Source: UBA987 sp002292105 (lineage in GTDB: Bacteria; Bacteroidota; Bacteroidia; NS11-12g; UBA9320). Taken from it: a stretch of 64,000 nt of DNA. The notes under the pieces are model-generated. The model worked only from the letters and a program-made list of their open reading frames with translations, did not search any database and was not told the origin of the DNA. The stretch spans positions 2,976,001-3,040,000 of the forward strand of contig OX044357.1 in the NCBI GenBank assembly GCA_943846675.1, read 5' to 3'. A program made the position numbers and the translations under genes. How positions within the stretch are numbered: position 1 is the first letter of the stretch; every line of letters begins with the position of its first letter. Shown here piece after piece: positions 45,073-54,434 of the stretch.

Positions 45073-47643
45073 ATGAATCGTAGGAATCTAAATTTAGCCG
45101 TGTATGCCTTTGTAATCGTAGCCGTTTTGACTGGCTGTAAAGCAAGCTTAACAGAGGCTAACAAAAATTACGACTTGCATCAATACGCAGTGGCTGCGGA
45201 TATGTACGAACAAGTACTGAAAACAAACGACGAATTAACCAAAGACCAAAAACAGGACATCGCTTTCAAAGCGGCAGAAGCTTATCGCCACAATCACAAC
45301 AGTAAGCGCGCGTTAAAAATGTATTCAAAAGCGATCAAATACGGTCGAAAAGATGCTATCGCTACAATCCGTGAAGCAGAAATGTACATGGAGCAAGGTC
45401 TTTACACTGAAGCGTTAACAAAACTAAAAGCATACAAAAAGGCGAATCCTGCTGATCCAGAAATTGACAAACGTATTGACGGTTGTGAACTTGCTTTAAA
45501 GTGTGGTGACAAAAAAACAAGATACATTATAGAATCATTTAAACCTGCGAACAGAAGCAAGGTTGATGACATGGTTCCACGTTATGCAGACCGAAAGCAT
45601 AAAACCATCATGTTCACGTCCGATCGTGAAGATGGTATTAGCAACAAGCAATTAAAATGGACTGGTAGAAACTACGGTGATTTTTGGTTAACCGAGCAAA
45701 AAGGGCGTCGTGGTAGAGTAAAGTGGCAAACACCTGTTCTTGTAGATGGTTTCACGGAATACTTTGACGGTGTTGCAACGTTCGATAGACGTTATTCAAC
45801 CATGTACTTTACGCAGTGTAATGGTATTGATGGGAAAGACACAACCTGTAAAATTTATGAAGCTAAGAAACGTGGGGCGGCTTGGGAAATGAACCCTGAA
45901 CCTCTACCGTTTTGTAGTGACTTATACGATTGCGGGCATCCAGCCTTATCTCCAGATGGCACGAAATTGTATTTCGTTAGTGATATGGAAGGCAGCATGC
46001 AGGATGGAGACAAAGAACCTCGCGAACGCACGAAGGACATTTATGTCGTGAATTATGTTAGAAGAGGAAAGACCTGGAGTGACCCAATAAATTTAGGCCC
46101 AGTAGTGAATACAACAGGAGATGAGAAATTTCCTTACGTACACGAAGATGGTACGTTGTACTTCTCTTCAGACGGACATGTGAGTCTTGGTGGATTAGAT
46201 ATTTTACACGTTACCCAATTGAGTGAGAGTCCAACCGATTGGTCTGATCCTGTGAATATGGGATGCCCCGTGAACTCGAATGGAGATGACTTCGGTATCA
46301 TGTTAGATTCAGATAAAGAACATGGTTTCTTTACTTCTGATCGCTCTAGAGGCGATGACGACATCTACGAGTTTAGCATGACTCCAATTATTCTAATCTT
46401 AAAAGGTACGGTAACTGATTGTGATAATACACTGCCACTACAAGGCGCTTTAGTTGAGATTAGCAATGATCAAGATTCTTCTAAAATTAGATTAAAAACA
46501 GACGAACGTGGTTTTTATGAAACACCGCTTAAACTTGGTGTGAATTATGAAATTAAGACATCTAAAAGAGAAGATTACTTCTATGACGCTGAACCCAAGT
46601 TTGTAACAACTGTAGGCCTTGAACAAAGTGCTGAGTTTATTAAAGACTTCTGTCTTAAAAATCAGTGTAACGACGTATTCGTTCTTCCAATTTACTATGG
46701 TTTGGACAGTGCATTCTTAAGAAACGAGTCTAAAAAAGTATTGGATGGTTTGATTGCCACCTTGAAGAAATATCCTAAAATGAGTGTGGAATTAGGTTCA
46801 CATACGGATTGTCGTGCATCGTACGAGTATAACAGAGACTTATCACAACGACGTGCAGACTCTGCTGTAAACTACATCTTAAAGAGCGGGATTAATCCTT
46901 TCCGCTTAGAGGCAAGAGGTTACGGAGAATCACAGTTAACAAACGAGTGTGAATGTGAAGGCGCTGAAGTGGTTCCGTGTACTGAAGAAAAACACCAAGA
47001 AAATAGACGTACCACGGTTAAAGTTGTTAACTGTAAGTACGAGTTTAAATGGAGTAACCCAGAGGTTCAAGACACCAACCAGGTGGCCATGGACGGTGAA
47101 ACCATTTATAGTAAGGTCATTATTCAAGCACGTAAAGACTACATCAAAAATCACGGTAGCGAGTACGAAAAAGAATTAAAGAAAATCCAAGCTGAAGAGA
47201 AACGTAAGGCCGAAGAAGCTGAGAAGAAACGTTTGGCAGAGAAATACGACATCATTCCAGTTGTTAAAGTAAGAGACAAATACTACGTGACCGGTACGAT
47301 TGGCAGAAAACGAATCAAATTCGAATACGATGCTGAAGGTTCTCGAGCAGAAATTCCTCAACGAACAGTAGAAGCGTTAATCAAAGCGGGTAAGGTATCT
47401 GTGTCTGACTTCTCAGACGGAAACAAAAAGTTAAAACTTACCGACGGAACAAAAATTACCAGTACATCATTCAAAATTCCGGAATTAGTTCTTGATGGTG
47501 TAATGTTAACACGTGTTAGATGTAAGATGGTTGACGACACCAAAAAACCGAAGTTAGGTGGTGGTGTATTCAACAAAAATTACATTGACGTAGAAATTAA
47601 AGACAGCAAATTATATCTGACAAAAGAACAGTCAGACCGCTAG
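45073..47643 (+). CDS. PorE-like OmpA-family lipoprotein with degenerate retropepsin-like C-terminal domain
   Basis: 856 residues from ATG at 45073. Lipobox VLTGC near residue 20; TPR-like helices (about 25-140); PD40/WD40-like strands (about 170-440; LSPDGTKLYFVSD, FYTSDRSRGDDDIY); a carboxypeptidase-regulatory domain (about 445-525); and OmpA peptidoglycan-binding domain (about 535-660; HTDCR, NRDLSQRRADS, HQENRRT). This order matches T9SS PorE-type proteins. The unusual part is the tail: a charged coil and then ~120 residues aligning with retroviral-type aspartic proteases, where the usual DTGAS site reads DAEGS. It is probably non-catalytic. Confidence 0.82.
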   Translation: MNRRNLNLAVYAFVIVAVLTGCKASLTEANKNYDLHQYAVAADMYEQVLKTNDELTKDQKQDIAFKAAEAYRHNHNSKRALKMYSKAIKYGRKDAIATIREAEMYMEQGLYTEALTKLKAYKKANPADPEIDKRIDGCELALKCGDKKTRYIIESFKPANRSKVDDMVPRYADRKHKTIMFTSDREDGISNKQLKWTGRNYGDFWLTEQKGRRGRVKWQTPVLVDGFTEYFDGVATFDRRYSTMYFTQCNGIDGKDTTCKIYEAKKRGAAWEMNPEPLPFCSDLYDCGHPALSPDGTKLYFVSDMEGSMQDGDKEPRERTKDIYVVNYVRRGKTWSDPINLGPVVNTTGDEKFPYVHEDGTLYFSSDGHVSLGGLDILHVTQLSESPTDWSDPVNMGCPVNSNGDDFGIMLDSDKEHGFFTSDRSRGDDDIYEFSMTPIILILKGTVTDCDNTLPLQGALVEISNDQDSSKIRLKTDERGFYETPLKLGVNYEIKTSKREDYFYDAEPKFVTTVGLEQSAEFIKDFCLKNQCNDVFVLPIYYGLDSAFLRNESKKVLDGLIATLKKYPKMSVELGSHTDCRASYEYNRDLSQRRADSAVNYILKSGINPFRLEARGYGESQLTNECECEGAEVVPCTEEKHQENRRTTVKVVNCKYEFKWSNPEVQDTNQVAMDGETIYSKVIIQARKDYIKNHGSEYEKELKKIQAEEKRKAEEAEKKRLAEKYDIIPVVKVRDKYYVTGTIGRKRIKFEYDAEGSRAEIPQRTVEALIKAGKVSVSDFSDGNKKLKLTDGTKITSTSFKIPELVLDGVMLTRVRCKMVDDTKKPKLGGGVFNKNYIDVEIKDSKLYLTKEQSDR

Positions 47644-47660
47644 TCTTTTCCAAAAGAATT

Positions 47661-47695
47661 AAAGCCTATTTGACTTTGTTAAATAGGCTTTTTTT
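47661..47695 (+). terminator. Intrinsic terminator of the OmpA-family gene
   Basis: 11-bp perfect stem (AAAGCCTATTT with AAATAGGCTTT), 9-nt loop and T-run. It lies 17 bp past the stop. Confidence 0.9.
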
Positions 47696-47713
47696 ATGTC
47701 TAACAATCCACCC

Positions 47714-47721
47714 TATCTTTG
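47714..47721 (+). promoter_or_regulatory. Bacteroidota -7 box (TATCTTTG) before purM
   Basis: TATCTTTG directly after the upstream terminator and 16 nt ahead of the ATG at 47738; the leader is about 10 nt. Confidence 0.6.
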
Positions 47722-47737
47722 CGCTTCAATAATCAAT

Positions 47738-48907
47738 ATGAGTCGATATTCTAAAAGAGGTGTAAGCTCTAAAAAAGAAGACGTTCACAACGCAATTGCC
47801 AATTTAGATAAGGGATTATATCCCAATGCATTCTGCAAAATTATCCCAGACTTTATGGGTAATGATCCGTCTTATTGCAATATCATGCATGCGGACGGTG
47901 CCGGCACTAAATCATCTTTGGCGTATTTATACTGGAAAGAAACAGGTGACTTAAGTGTTTGGAAGGGAATTGCTATCGACGCAATTGTGATGAATCTGGA
48001 CGATTTATTGTGCGTGGGTGTAACAGATAATTTCCTGCTAAGTTCTACCATCGGACGCAATAAAAACAAAGTTCCTGGCGAAGTGATCTCTGCCATAATC
48101 AATGGCACCAATGAGTTTATTGAAGAAATGCGCGCACATGGCGTTGACATCGTTCAAACAGGCGGTGAAACTGCAGACGTTGGAGACTTAGTAAGAACGC
48201 TTATCGTGGATAGCACGATGACTGCACGAGCAAAACGCAGCGATATTATTCCTAACCATATTAAATCTAACGACGTTGTAATCGGGTTGGCCTCTCATGG
48301 TCAAGCGACGTATGAAGATAGCTACAACGCTGGTATGGGCAGCAACGGTTTGACATCTGCACGCCACGACATATTTAAGAAAGAGTACATTACAAAATAT
48401 CCAGAAAGCTTCGACCCAGAAATTGACTTAGACCTAGTGTATGCAGGTAGTTATGGGCTAACAGATACCGTTAATGATATGCCCGTTGATATGGGCAAGG
48501 CGGTACTTTCACCTACCAGAACGTATGCTCCTGTGATTCACAAAGTTTTGGAGGAAATGCGGTCTGAAATTAACGGCATTATCCACTGCTCTGGTGGTGC
48601 ACAAACCAAGGTGTTAAGGTTTATAAAAGACACGAAAGTGGTGAAAGATAACCTGATGCAAATTCCTCCATTGTTCAAGTACATCCAGCAAGAATCGGAT
48701 AGCGATATGCGTGAAATGATGGAAGTGTTTAACATGGGACACCGCATGGAAATCTACACCAATGAATCGAATGCCGACCAAGTCATTTCAATTGCCAAAA
48801 GTTTTGGAATTGACGCTCAAATCGTTGGTCGATGCCAACCAACGAAAGGGCAACAGTTAGAAATTACACACAACGGCGAAACCGTAAATTGGGACTTCTC
48901 CGAATAA
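47738..48907 (+). CDS. purM: Phosphoribosylformylglycinamidine cyclo-ligase (AIR synthetase)
   Basis: Makes AIR in purine synthesis. 389 residues, slightly longer than the E. coli enzyme and typical for Bacteroidota. Start chosen at MSRYSKRGV (47738); the added upstream residues would cross the promoter. The ATP-binding region DGAGTKSSLAY and GGETADVGD are visible. rlmN starts 1 bp after the stop, so the two are co-transcribed. Confidence 0.9.
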   Translation: MSRYSKRGVSSKKEDVHNAIANLDKGLYPNAFCKIIPDFMGNDPSYCNIMHADGAGTKSSLAYLYWKETGDLSVWKGIAIDAIVMNLDDLLCVGVTDNFLLSSTIGRNKNKVPGEVISAIINGTNEFIEEMRAHGVDIVQTGGETADVGDLVRTLIVDSTMTARAKRSDIIPNHIKSNDVVIGLASHGQATYEDSYNAGMGSNGLTSARHDIFKKEYITKYPESFDPEIDLDLVYAGSYGLTDTVNDMPVDMGKAVLSPTRTYAPVIHKVLEEMRSEINGIIHCSGGAQTKVLRFIKDTKVVKDNLMQIPPLFKYIQQESDSDMREMMEVFNMGHRMEIYTNESNADQVISIAKSFGIDAQIVGRCQPTKGQQLEITHNGETVNWDFSE

Positions 48908-48908
48908 C

Positions 48909-49961
48909 GTGACAGAAAATACCGCCATAAAAAAGAAAGATATCCGGGATTTGACTTTAGAGCAAATCACCGAAGCTATGGTTTCTTGGGGCGAAAAAGC
49001 TTTTCGCGCTAAACAGGTTTTTGAGTGGCTTTGGAAAAAACGTGCGCGGTCTTTTGATGAAATGACCAACTTGTCGCAAGCGCTAAGACAAAAACTCTCA
49101 GAAGAATTTACCTTTCATACGATAAAGCCCGACGTAGTTCAAAAGAGTAACGATGGAACCGTCAAAATTGGCTTTAGACTACATGACGGAAATTTGGTGG
49201 AAGGCGTATTGATTCCGACAGCAAAACGCATGACAGCCTGTGTTTCGAGCCAAGTAGGTTGTAGTCTAAGTTGTACCTTTTGTGCCACTGGGTATTTAAA
49301 ACGCCAAAGAAATTTAAAACATTACGAGGTTTTTGATCAGGTGGCTATCATTGACGACATCGCCAGAAAACAATTTGACATACCCTTGTCTAATATTGTT
49401 TTTATGGGAATGGGAGAGCCACTACTTAACTACAAAGAAGTTTTAGATGGCATCAACCACATAACACATCCAGACCAAATGGGCATGTCGCCAAGTAGGA
49501 TCACATTGAGCACTGCTGGTATCACCAAAATGATTAAGAAAATGGCTGATGATGGGGTTCGCTTTAATTTGGCGCTGTCCCTGCATGCAGCTACAAACGA
49601 AAAGCGATCGAAGATCATGCCGATTAACGATAGCAATAGTTTAGAAGACTTGGTGGAAGCGCTTAACTATTTCTACGACGAAACTGGTTCTAGAATTACG
49701 TTAGAATACTGTGTCATTAATGAGGTGAATGACCACCCTGAAGATGCACAAGAATTGGCTGATTTTGCACGTCAGATTACGTGTAAAATTAATTTAATCG
49801 AATACAACCCGATTGAAAAAGCCGATTATCTAGGTTCGTCTGGAAACCGCATTGATGCATTTGCTAAACAACTTGAAAAACGCAGGTTAATCGTTAACGT
49901 AAGACGTAGCCGTGGTAAGGATATTGACGCGGCCTGTGGTCAGTTGGCGAATAAGAATTAA
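48909..49961 (+). CDS. rlmN: 23S rRNA (adenine2503-C2)-methyltransferase
   Basis: Radical SAM enzyme that methylates 23S rRNA A2503 and some tRNAs. 350 residues from a GTG start. The cluster cysteines C118, C122 and C125 lie in CSLSCTFC; a late Cys (DAACGQL) is in the position of the catalytic residue. It follows purM after a single base. Confidence 0.94.
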   Translation: MTENTAIKKKDIRDLTLEQITEAMVSWGEKAFRAKQVFEWLWKKRARSFDEMTNLSQALRQKLSEEFTFHTIKPDVVQKSNDGTVKIGFRLHDGNLVEGVLIPTAKRMTACVSSQVGCSLSCTFCATGYLKRQRNLKHYEVFDQVAIIDDIARKQFDIPLSNIVFMGMGEPLLNYKEVLDGINHITHPDQMGMSPSRITLSTAGITKMIKKMADDGVRFNLALSLHAATNEKRSKIMPINDSNSLEDLVEALNYFYDETGSRITLEYCVINEVNDHPEDAQELADFARQITCKINLIEYNPIEKADYLGSSGNRIDAFAKQLEKRRLIVNVRRSRGKDIDAACGQLANKN

Positions 49962-50134
49962 GGTTTCATGTGAATCATTATTCAGTAACTTACCTTTATT
50001 TCTTTAGTCCTTAGTCATAAGTCAACAATTCTTAAGTCAAAGGCAGAAACCCTCTAAGAATGGTTTCTTTCTCCAATAAAACTGGACCTTAAGCAGTTTT
50101 GAGAAACTCATTTAATACATAACTTTGGTACACC

Positions 50135-50971
50135 ATGAAATCACGTCTTTTTTGCCTTCTAGCTAGCTTTTATGCATCCATATCTTTAGCACAGACAACG
50201 TCACTCGTTGTAAATTTTGATTTAGAGGGTTTTAACGACGTATCTTATTCCGATAGTTTTACCATGAGGTACGCCAATAAAACAGACTCTCTATGGTACT
50301 TTGAACATACGTTTCATTGCCCAAAAGACTTCCATTGGAGTGATACCATCAGCCCGGTTCCAGAAGGAGATATACAAGTAGCTATTATTTTAGATTCCGT
50401 AGTCGTACTTGAATCCTATTATTGGGTGAACGACGGGAGGATTAACATATATGATGTTACTATTGATCGCGAAACCAAACGGACGCGAGGTCAAGCGTTT
50501 ATCAGCGATTATATTGCCAATGGCTATTTTCGATTGGGAACCAACATAATGGATTTCCAAAACTCAAGTAAAACATTCGACGCTCTTTCTTTTAATTCTG
50601 GGTTAAATGTGGGAGAAATGATATCTGATAGGTTCGGTGGAACCTATGGCTATGGATTAAATTATGAAACGTTGCGGTTTACAAATTCCACAGCAACACA
50701 AAGCAACAGTTACAATTACTGGTCATTTAGTTACCATATGACTGGTAGGTTCTCTCCTTTTGGATATGAAAACCATCATAAACTGAAACGCAACACCTAT
50801 ATTGAAATTGGTGGAACCTACTACCTTCCTCTAAAATTTAGGTACATTGAGAAGGAGGCTCTTCTGAAAATTCAGCGCGGGAAGATGCATAACTATAAGG
50901 ATTTTAGAGTTCGAGCTGCATTAACCATTGGGAAGCTGGCCTTTTTAGCACTTACCGCCGAACAAACATAA
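50135..50971 (+). CDS. Secreted protein of unknown function
   Basis: 278 residues with a signal peptide (cut after ISLAQ). The first ~100 residues look like a small beta-sandwich (FDLEGFNDVSYSDSFTMRYANKTD). The remainder has alternating aromatic-rich strands (RFGGTYGYGLNYETLRF, YIEIGGTYYLPLKF) suggesting an outer-membrane beta barrel. No sorting tail or lipobox is present. I do not recognise a family. The gene stands alone in a 173-bp-upstream, AT-rich setting with no promoter box seen. Confidence 0.65.
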   Translation: MKSRLFCLLASFYASISLAQTTSLVVNFDLEGFNDVSYSDSFTMRYANKTDSLWYFEHTFHCPKDFHWSDTISPVPEGDIQVAIILDSVVVLESYYWVNDGRINIYDVTIDRETKRTRGQAFISDYIANGYFRLGTNIMDFQNSSKTFDALSFNSGLNVGEMISDRFGGTYGYGLNYETLRFTNSTATQSNSYNYWSFSYHMTGRFSPFGYENHHKLKRNTYIEIGGTYYLPLKFRYIEKEALLKIQRGKMHNYKDFRVRAALTIGKLAFLALTAEQT

Positions 50972-51038
50972 TTAAAGTGGAAGGGTTCGAACAACCGCCT
51001 AAACTAATCTTCGGTGTCGGGAATTCCAATCTGGCTCA

Positions 51039-51998
51039 TTAATTAGCCCCTACGCCCATTTTTGATAATTGCTTCAACATTTCAGACACCATCGTTTCCA
51101 AGCTGAAATCTGGCTTCCAACCCCAATCATTTCGGGCTGCAGAATCATCGATACTTTGAGGCCAACTTTCTGCAATTTGCTGACGTCCATCTATATCATA
51201 ATCAATATGGAAACCAGGGCGTTGTCGTGCAATTTCGTCAGACAGTGTTTTAGGATCAAAACTCATGCCTGATAGATTATACGAACTTCTAATCTTAATT
51301 AAGTTTGAGTCCGCTTCTGTCACGTTTATCGTCGCTTTAATTGCATCATCCATATACATCATTGGCAATGCCGTATCCGCTTTCAAAAAGCATGTATATT
51401 GGTTTTGAATCAACGCTTGGTGGAAAATATCGACTGCATAATCTGTGGTTCCTCCCCCAGGTTTTGCCTTCCAGCCAATTAAACCAGGATAGCGAATGCT
51501 GCGCACGTCGAGTCCATATTTTTGGTGATAATATTCACAAAATCGTTCCCCAGCGAGCTTAGAGATTCCATAAATGGTATTCGGGTCCATTACACAGAAT
51601 TGAGGTGTATCAATACGTGGTGTGTTTGGTCCAAACACAGCTATTGAACTTGGCCAAAAAACGCGTTTAACGTCAAATTCCATACACGCATCGAAGATGG
51701 AAAACATGCCTTCCATGTTGAGATCCCAACCTTTTCGCGGAAACTTTTCTGCTGTGGCACTAAGCATGGCCGCCAAATGATAAACCATAGTTGGTTTATG
51801 TTTTCTAAATGTTTCCGTTATCGCATTTCGATCTAAAACATTCAATTCCTCATAAGGTCCAAGATCCTGCTTTTCTTCCGTTGCAGGTTTAATATCAGAA
51901 CAAACGACGTTGTTTTTTCCATAAACAGCTCTTAGCGATGCCGCCAAATCTGTACCTACCTGACCTTCAGAACCTAAAATGATTATTTTTTCTGCCAT
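51039..51998 (-). CDS. SDR-type L-threonine 3-dehydrogenase-like epimerase
   Basis: 319 residues of the extended SDR family. GSEGQVG at residues 9-15 binds NAD, and the active site reads YGISK. Overall sequence (YHLAAMLSATAE, PSSIAVFGPNTPR, SIRYPGLIGWKA) matches the SDR-type threonine dehydrogenases found in Bacteroidota that convert threonine to 2-amino-3-oxobutyrate. The partner ligase (kbl) is not in the window. A nucleotide-sugar epimerase remains possible but less likely. Confidence 0.8.
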   Translation of the reverse strand: MAEKIIILGSEGQVGTDLAASLRAVYGKNNVVCSDIKPATEEKQDLGPYEELNVLDRNAITETFRKHKPTMVYHLAAMLSATAEKFPRKGWDLNMEGMFSIFDACMEFDVKRVFWPSSIAVFGPNTPRIDTPQFCVMDPNTIYGISKLAGERFCEYYHQKYGLDVRSIRYPGLIGWKAKPGGGTTDYAVDIFHQALIQNQYTCFLKADTALPMMYMDDAIKATINVTEADSNLIKIRSSYNLSGMSFDPKTLSDEIARQRPGFHIDYDIDGRQQIAESWPQSIDDSAARNDWGWKPDFSLETMVSEMLKQLSKMGVGAN

Positions 51999-52028
51999 AG
52001 CTATTGCCTCATTCGGTGTTCAAAGAAA

Positions 52029-53150
52029 CTAATTATTCAGAACTTTATTGTACCATTCTTCAGTTTGTCGAACCATCTCATCTTTGCTAAACATCTGGCA
52101 CTTTTCGAGTGCTGATTCCGTAAGACTTTGACGTAATACTGGTTCATCTAATAATCGCTGAACATGTATAGCCAGTGCACTATCATCACCAATCTTAGCC
52201 AGCAAACCCGTCTTTTCGTTAACAACCATCTCTGGGACACCACCCGCTTCTGTTGCTGCAACAGGAACTTTAGAGGCAAACGCATCCAATACGGTAGTTC
52301 CGAGCCCCTCTGTTTTAGACGTAAAAAGTAATACATCTATGTTTGGATACACCTGTGGCAAGTCACTTCTAAAACCGACGAAGCGAATGTTACTGTCACA
52401 ACCAGAATCTTTGGCATACGACCGCAATTCTTGCTCTAACTCCCCTTTTCCAAAAATTAAAAATTGGACATCATCTCGCTCATCACAGACGATTTTTGCC
52501 GTGTCGATAAACGTGAAATAATCTTTATGATCTGCTAGTGCACTAAAATTCGCCACCAACTTGTGTTCTGGTTCAATTTTCAGTTCCTCCCGAAGATTTA
52601 CAGGTGTAATTCCGCTAAATTTATCTAGGTCAACACCGGAATGCACCGTTGCAACCGATAGGTGTTGCGCCATGATTTTTGGCTTTACCATATCCAGTAT
52701 CACGTCCGAAACGCAGAGTATGGCTTTAATGCATTTATGGTTGTATTTGTATCGCGAAAACCAAGAACCACCAATAGGAAAATCGACCCGTCTACTCAGC
52801 ACAATTAGACATTGGTTCCTAAATATAGTAGCAGCCAACACGGCCGTTGTATGCGCGTGTGCATCGTGTGCATGAATAAGGTTTATACCGTTTGCCTTGC
52901 AATAAGTCGCAAGCTGTTTTGCTGCAAATAAATCAAATCCCGATCGTTTGTTGTATACAACGCGTTCTTCCATATCAAGTCGCGTTGCCAGTACACTTTC
53001 GTTTGGACAAAAAACTAAAGAGTTATGTCCTGATGCCTGCAAACCTTTGTGTAAATACATGAGCTGCTGTTCACCGCCTCTCCATGTTAAAGGGGAACTA
53101 ATATGCAATACGTTGATAGGCTTAGTCAAAATCGTTGTTTTATTAGGCAC
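52029..53150 (-). CDS. Glycosyltransferase family 4
   Basis: 373 residues, GT-B fold, without membrane segments. N-terminal acceptor domain has HISSPLTWRGGEQQLMYL, and the C-terminal domain carries the donor signature SKTEGLGTTVLDAFA with G-GVPEMV nearby. The donor and acceptor sugars are unknown; the neighbours do not form a polysaccharide cluster. Located 30 bp upstream of the dehydrogenase gene on the same strand. Confidence 0.87.
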   Translation of the reverse strand: MPNKTTILTKPINVLHISSPLTWRGGEQQLMYLHKGLQASGHNSLVFCPNESVLATRLDMEERVVYNKRSGFDLFAAKQLATYCKANGINLIHAHDAHAHTTAVLAATIFRNQCLIVLSRRVDFPIGGSWFSRYKYNHKCIKAILCVSDVILDMVKPKIMAQHLSVATVHSGVDLDKFSGITPVNLREELKIEPEHKLVANFSALADHKDYFTFIDTAKIVCDERDDVQFLIFGKGELEQELRSYAKDSGCDSNIRFVGFRSDLPQVYPNIDVLLFTSKTEGLGTTVLDAFASKVPVAATEAGGVPEMVVNEKTGLLAKIGDDSALAIHVQRLLDEPVLRQSLTESALEKCQMFSKDEMVRQTEEWYNKVLNN

Positions 53151-53267
53151 AAAGTTGAACTATTTTTTTGTTCGAACCGCTCCACACAAGAATCTTTCTC
53201 AATTGTCATATAGACTGAAACTGCTCATTTTCCGATAAGCAAATGAGGTTTAAATGACATTACTTAA

Positions 53268-53275
53268 TAAATTTG
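53268..53275 (+). promoter_or_regulatory. Bacteroidota -7 box (TAAATTTG) upstream of anmK
   Basis: TAAATTTG 70 nt upstream of the anmK ATG; leader about 64 nt with a GAGGAG stretch at about 53291-53296 that does not lie near the anmK start. Confidence 0.5.
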
Positions 53276-53345
53276 CCTATCTAATTTTTTGAGGAGAGAT
53301 TTAAAGTGGTGGTTACAGGATTAGGTAAAATACAAAAGAGATTAA

Positions 53346-54434
53346 ATGAGAACATATAAAGTGATTGGCGTTATGTCAGGGACGTCTATGGACGGTATTG
53401 ACATAGCCCATTGTGATTTAACGGAAGGCGAAAACGGAAAATGGAATTATAAAATCAACGTTGCAAAAACCTATGAATACAACGACATGTGGCGCTTACG
53501 TCTTTCCAAACTACGGAATCAAAACGCCTTAAATGTTTATAAAACAGATCGTTATTACGGTGAATATGTTGGTGAATTAATCAATGGATTCATAAGTGAA
53601 AATAACCTCGAAGTTGACCTAATAGGGTCTCACGGTCATACCATTTTTCATCAACCTGAGAACAACATTACCTATCAAATTGGTTCTCCTAGTGCTATAG
53701 CCGCAGTAACTGATATTCCGACGGTTGGAAATTTTAGAGCCATGGACGTTGTCAAATATGGCGAGGGAGCTCCTATATCGGGCATTGGTGATCAGTTGCT
53801 TTTTTCTGAATTCGATATGTGCCTAAACTTAGGTGGCTTTGCCAACCTTTCGGCAACTGTTGACGGAACACCAGTAGCCTATGACATTTGCCCCTGTAAT
53901 ATCTTGTTAAACAGAATCGCAAGAGAATTTGGTAAAGAATACGATGAAGGCGGCGAAATTGCCAACCAAGGGAGTATAGACTATGACCTGCTTTCAGATT
54001 TAAACAGCATTGAATATTACAGTCAGTCTTACCCAAAATCGCTTGGAAGAGAGTGGATAAACGAAAATTTTTGGTACCGTGTTCGACAGAGTGAGGCAGG
54101 TAAAGAAGATCGAATGAAAACCTTGGTTGATCATATTGGCCAACAAATTGGTGAAAACATCGAAAAACTTGCTGATGATTCAAGCACGACACGAGTATAC
54201 GTAACTGGTGGTGGTGCATTTAATCCAACTTTGATTGACCACCTGCGCACACATACAGACGCCGAAATAATTGTGCCAGAGACACAAGTAATTGAATACA
54301 AAGAGGCATTAATTTTTGGCTTATTAGCGGTGCTTCGCGTTCAAAACAAAACAAACATATTAAAGAGTTATACTGGCGCTGAGTACGACTCTATTTCAGG
54401 GGAGCTAGCGGGTAATTTTTCACACCTATTGTAA
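53346..54434 (+). CDS. anmK: Anhydro-N-acetylmuramic acid kinase
   Basis: Phosphorylates and opens 1,6-anhydro-MurNAc in peptidoglycan recycling. 362 residues with the phosphate-binding GVMSGTSMDG at 8-17, GSHGHTIFHQ in the middle and VTGGGAFN near the C-terminus. Its stop overlaps the next start by one base (TAATG), so it begins an operon with a cadherin-like secreted protein and a glutamate-type dehydrogenase. Confidence 0.94.
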   Translation: MRTYKVIGVMSGTSMDGIDIAHCDLTEGENGKWNYKINVAKTYEYNDMWRLRLSKLRNQNALNVYKTDRYYGEYVGELINGFISENNLEVDLIGSHGHTIFHQPENNITYQIGSPSAIAAVTDIPTVGNFRAMDVVKYGEGAPISGIGDQLLFSEFDMCLNLGGFANLSATVDGTPVAYDICPCNILLNRIAREFGKEYDEGGEIANQGSIDYDLLSDLNSIEYYSQSYPKSLGREWINENFWYRVRQSEAGKEDRMKTLVDHIGQQIGENIEKLADDSSTTRVYVTGGGAFNPTLIDHLRTHTDAEIIVPETQVIEYKEALIFGLLAVLRVQNKTNILKSYTGAEYDSISGELAGNFSHLL

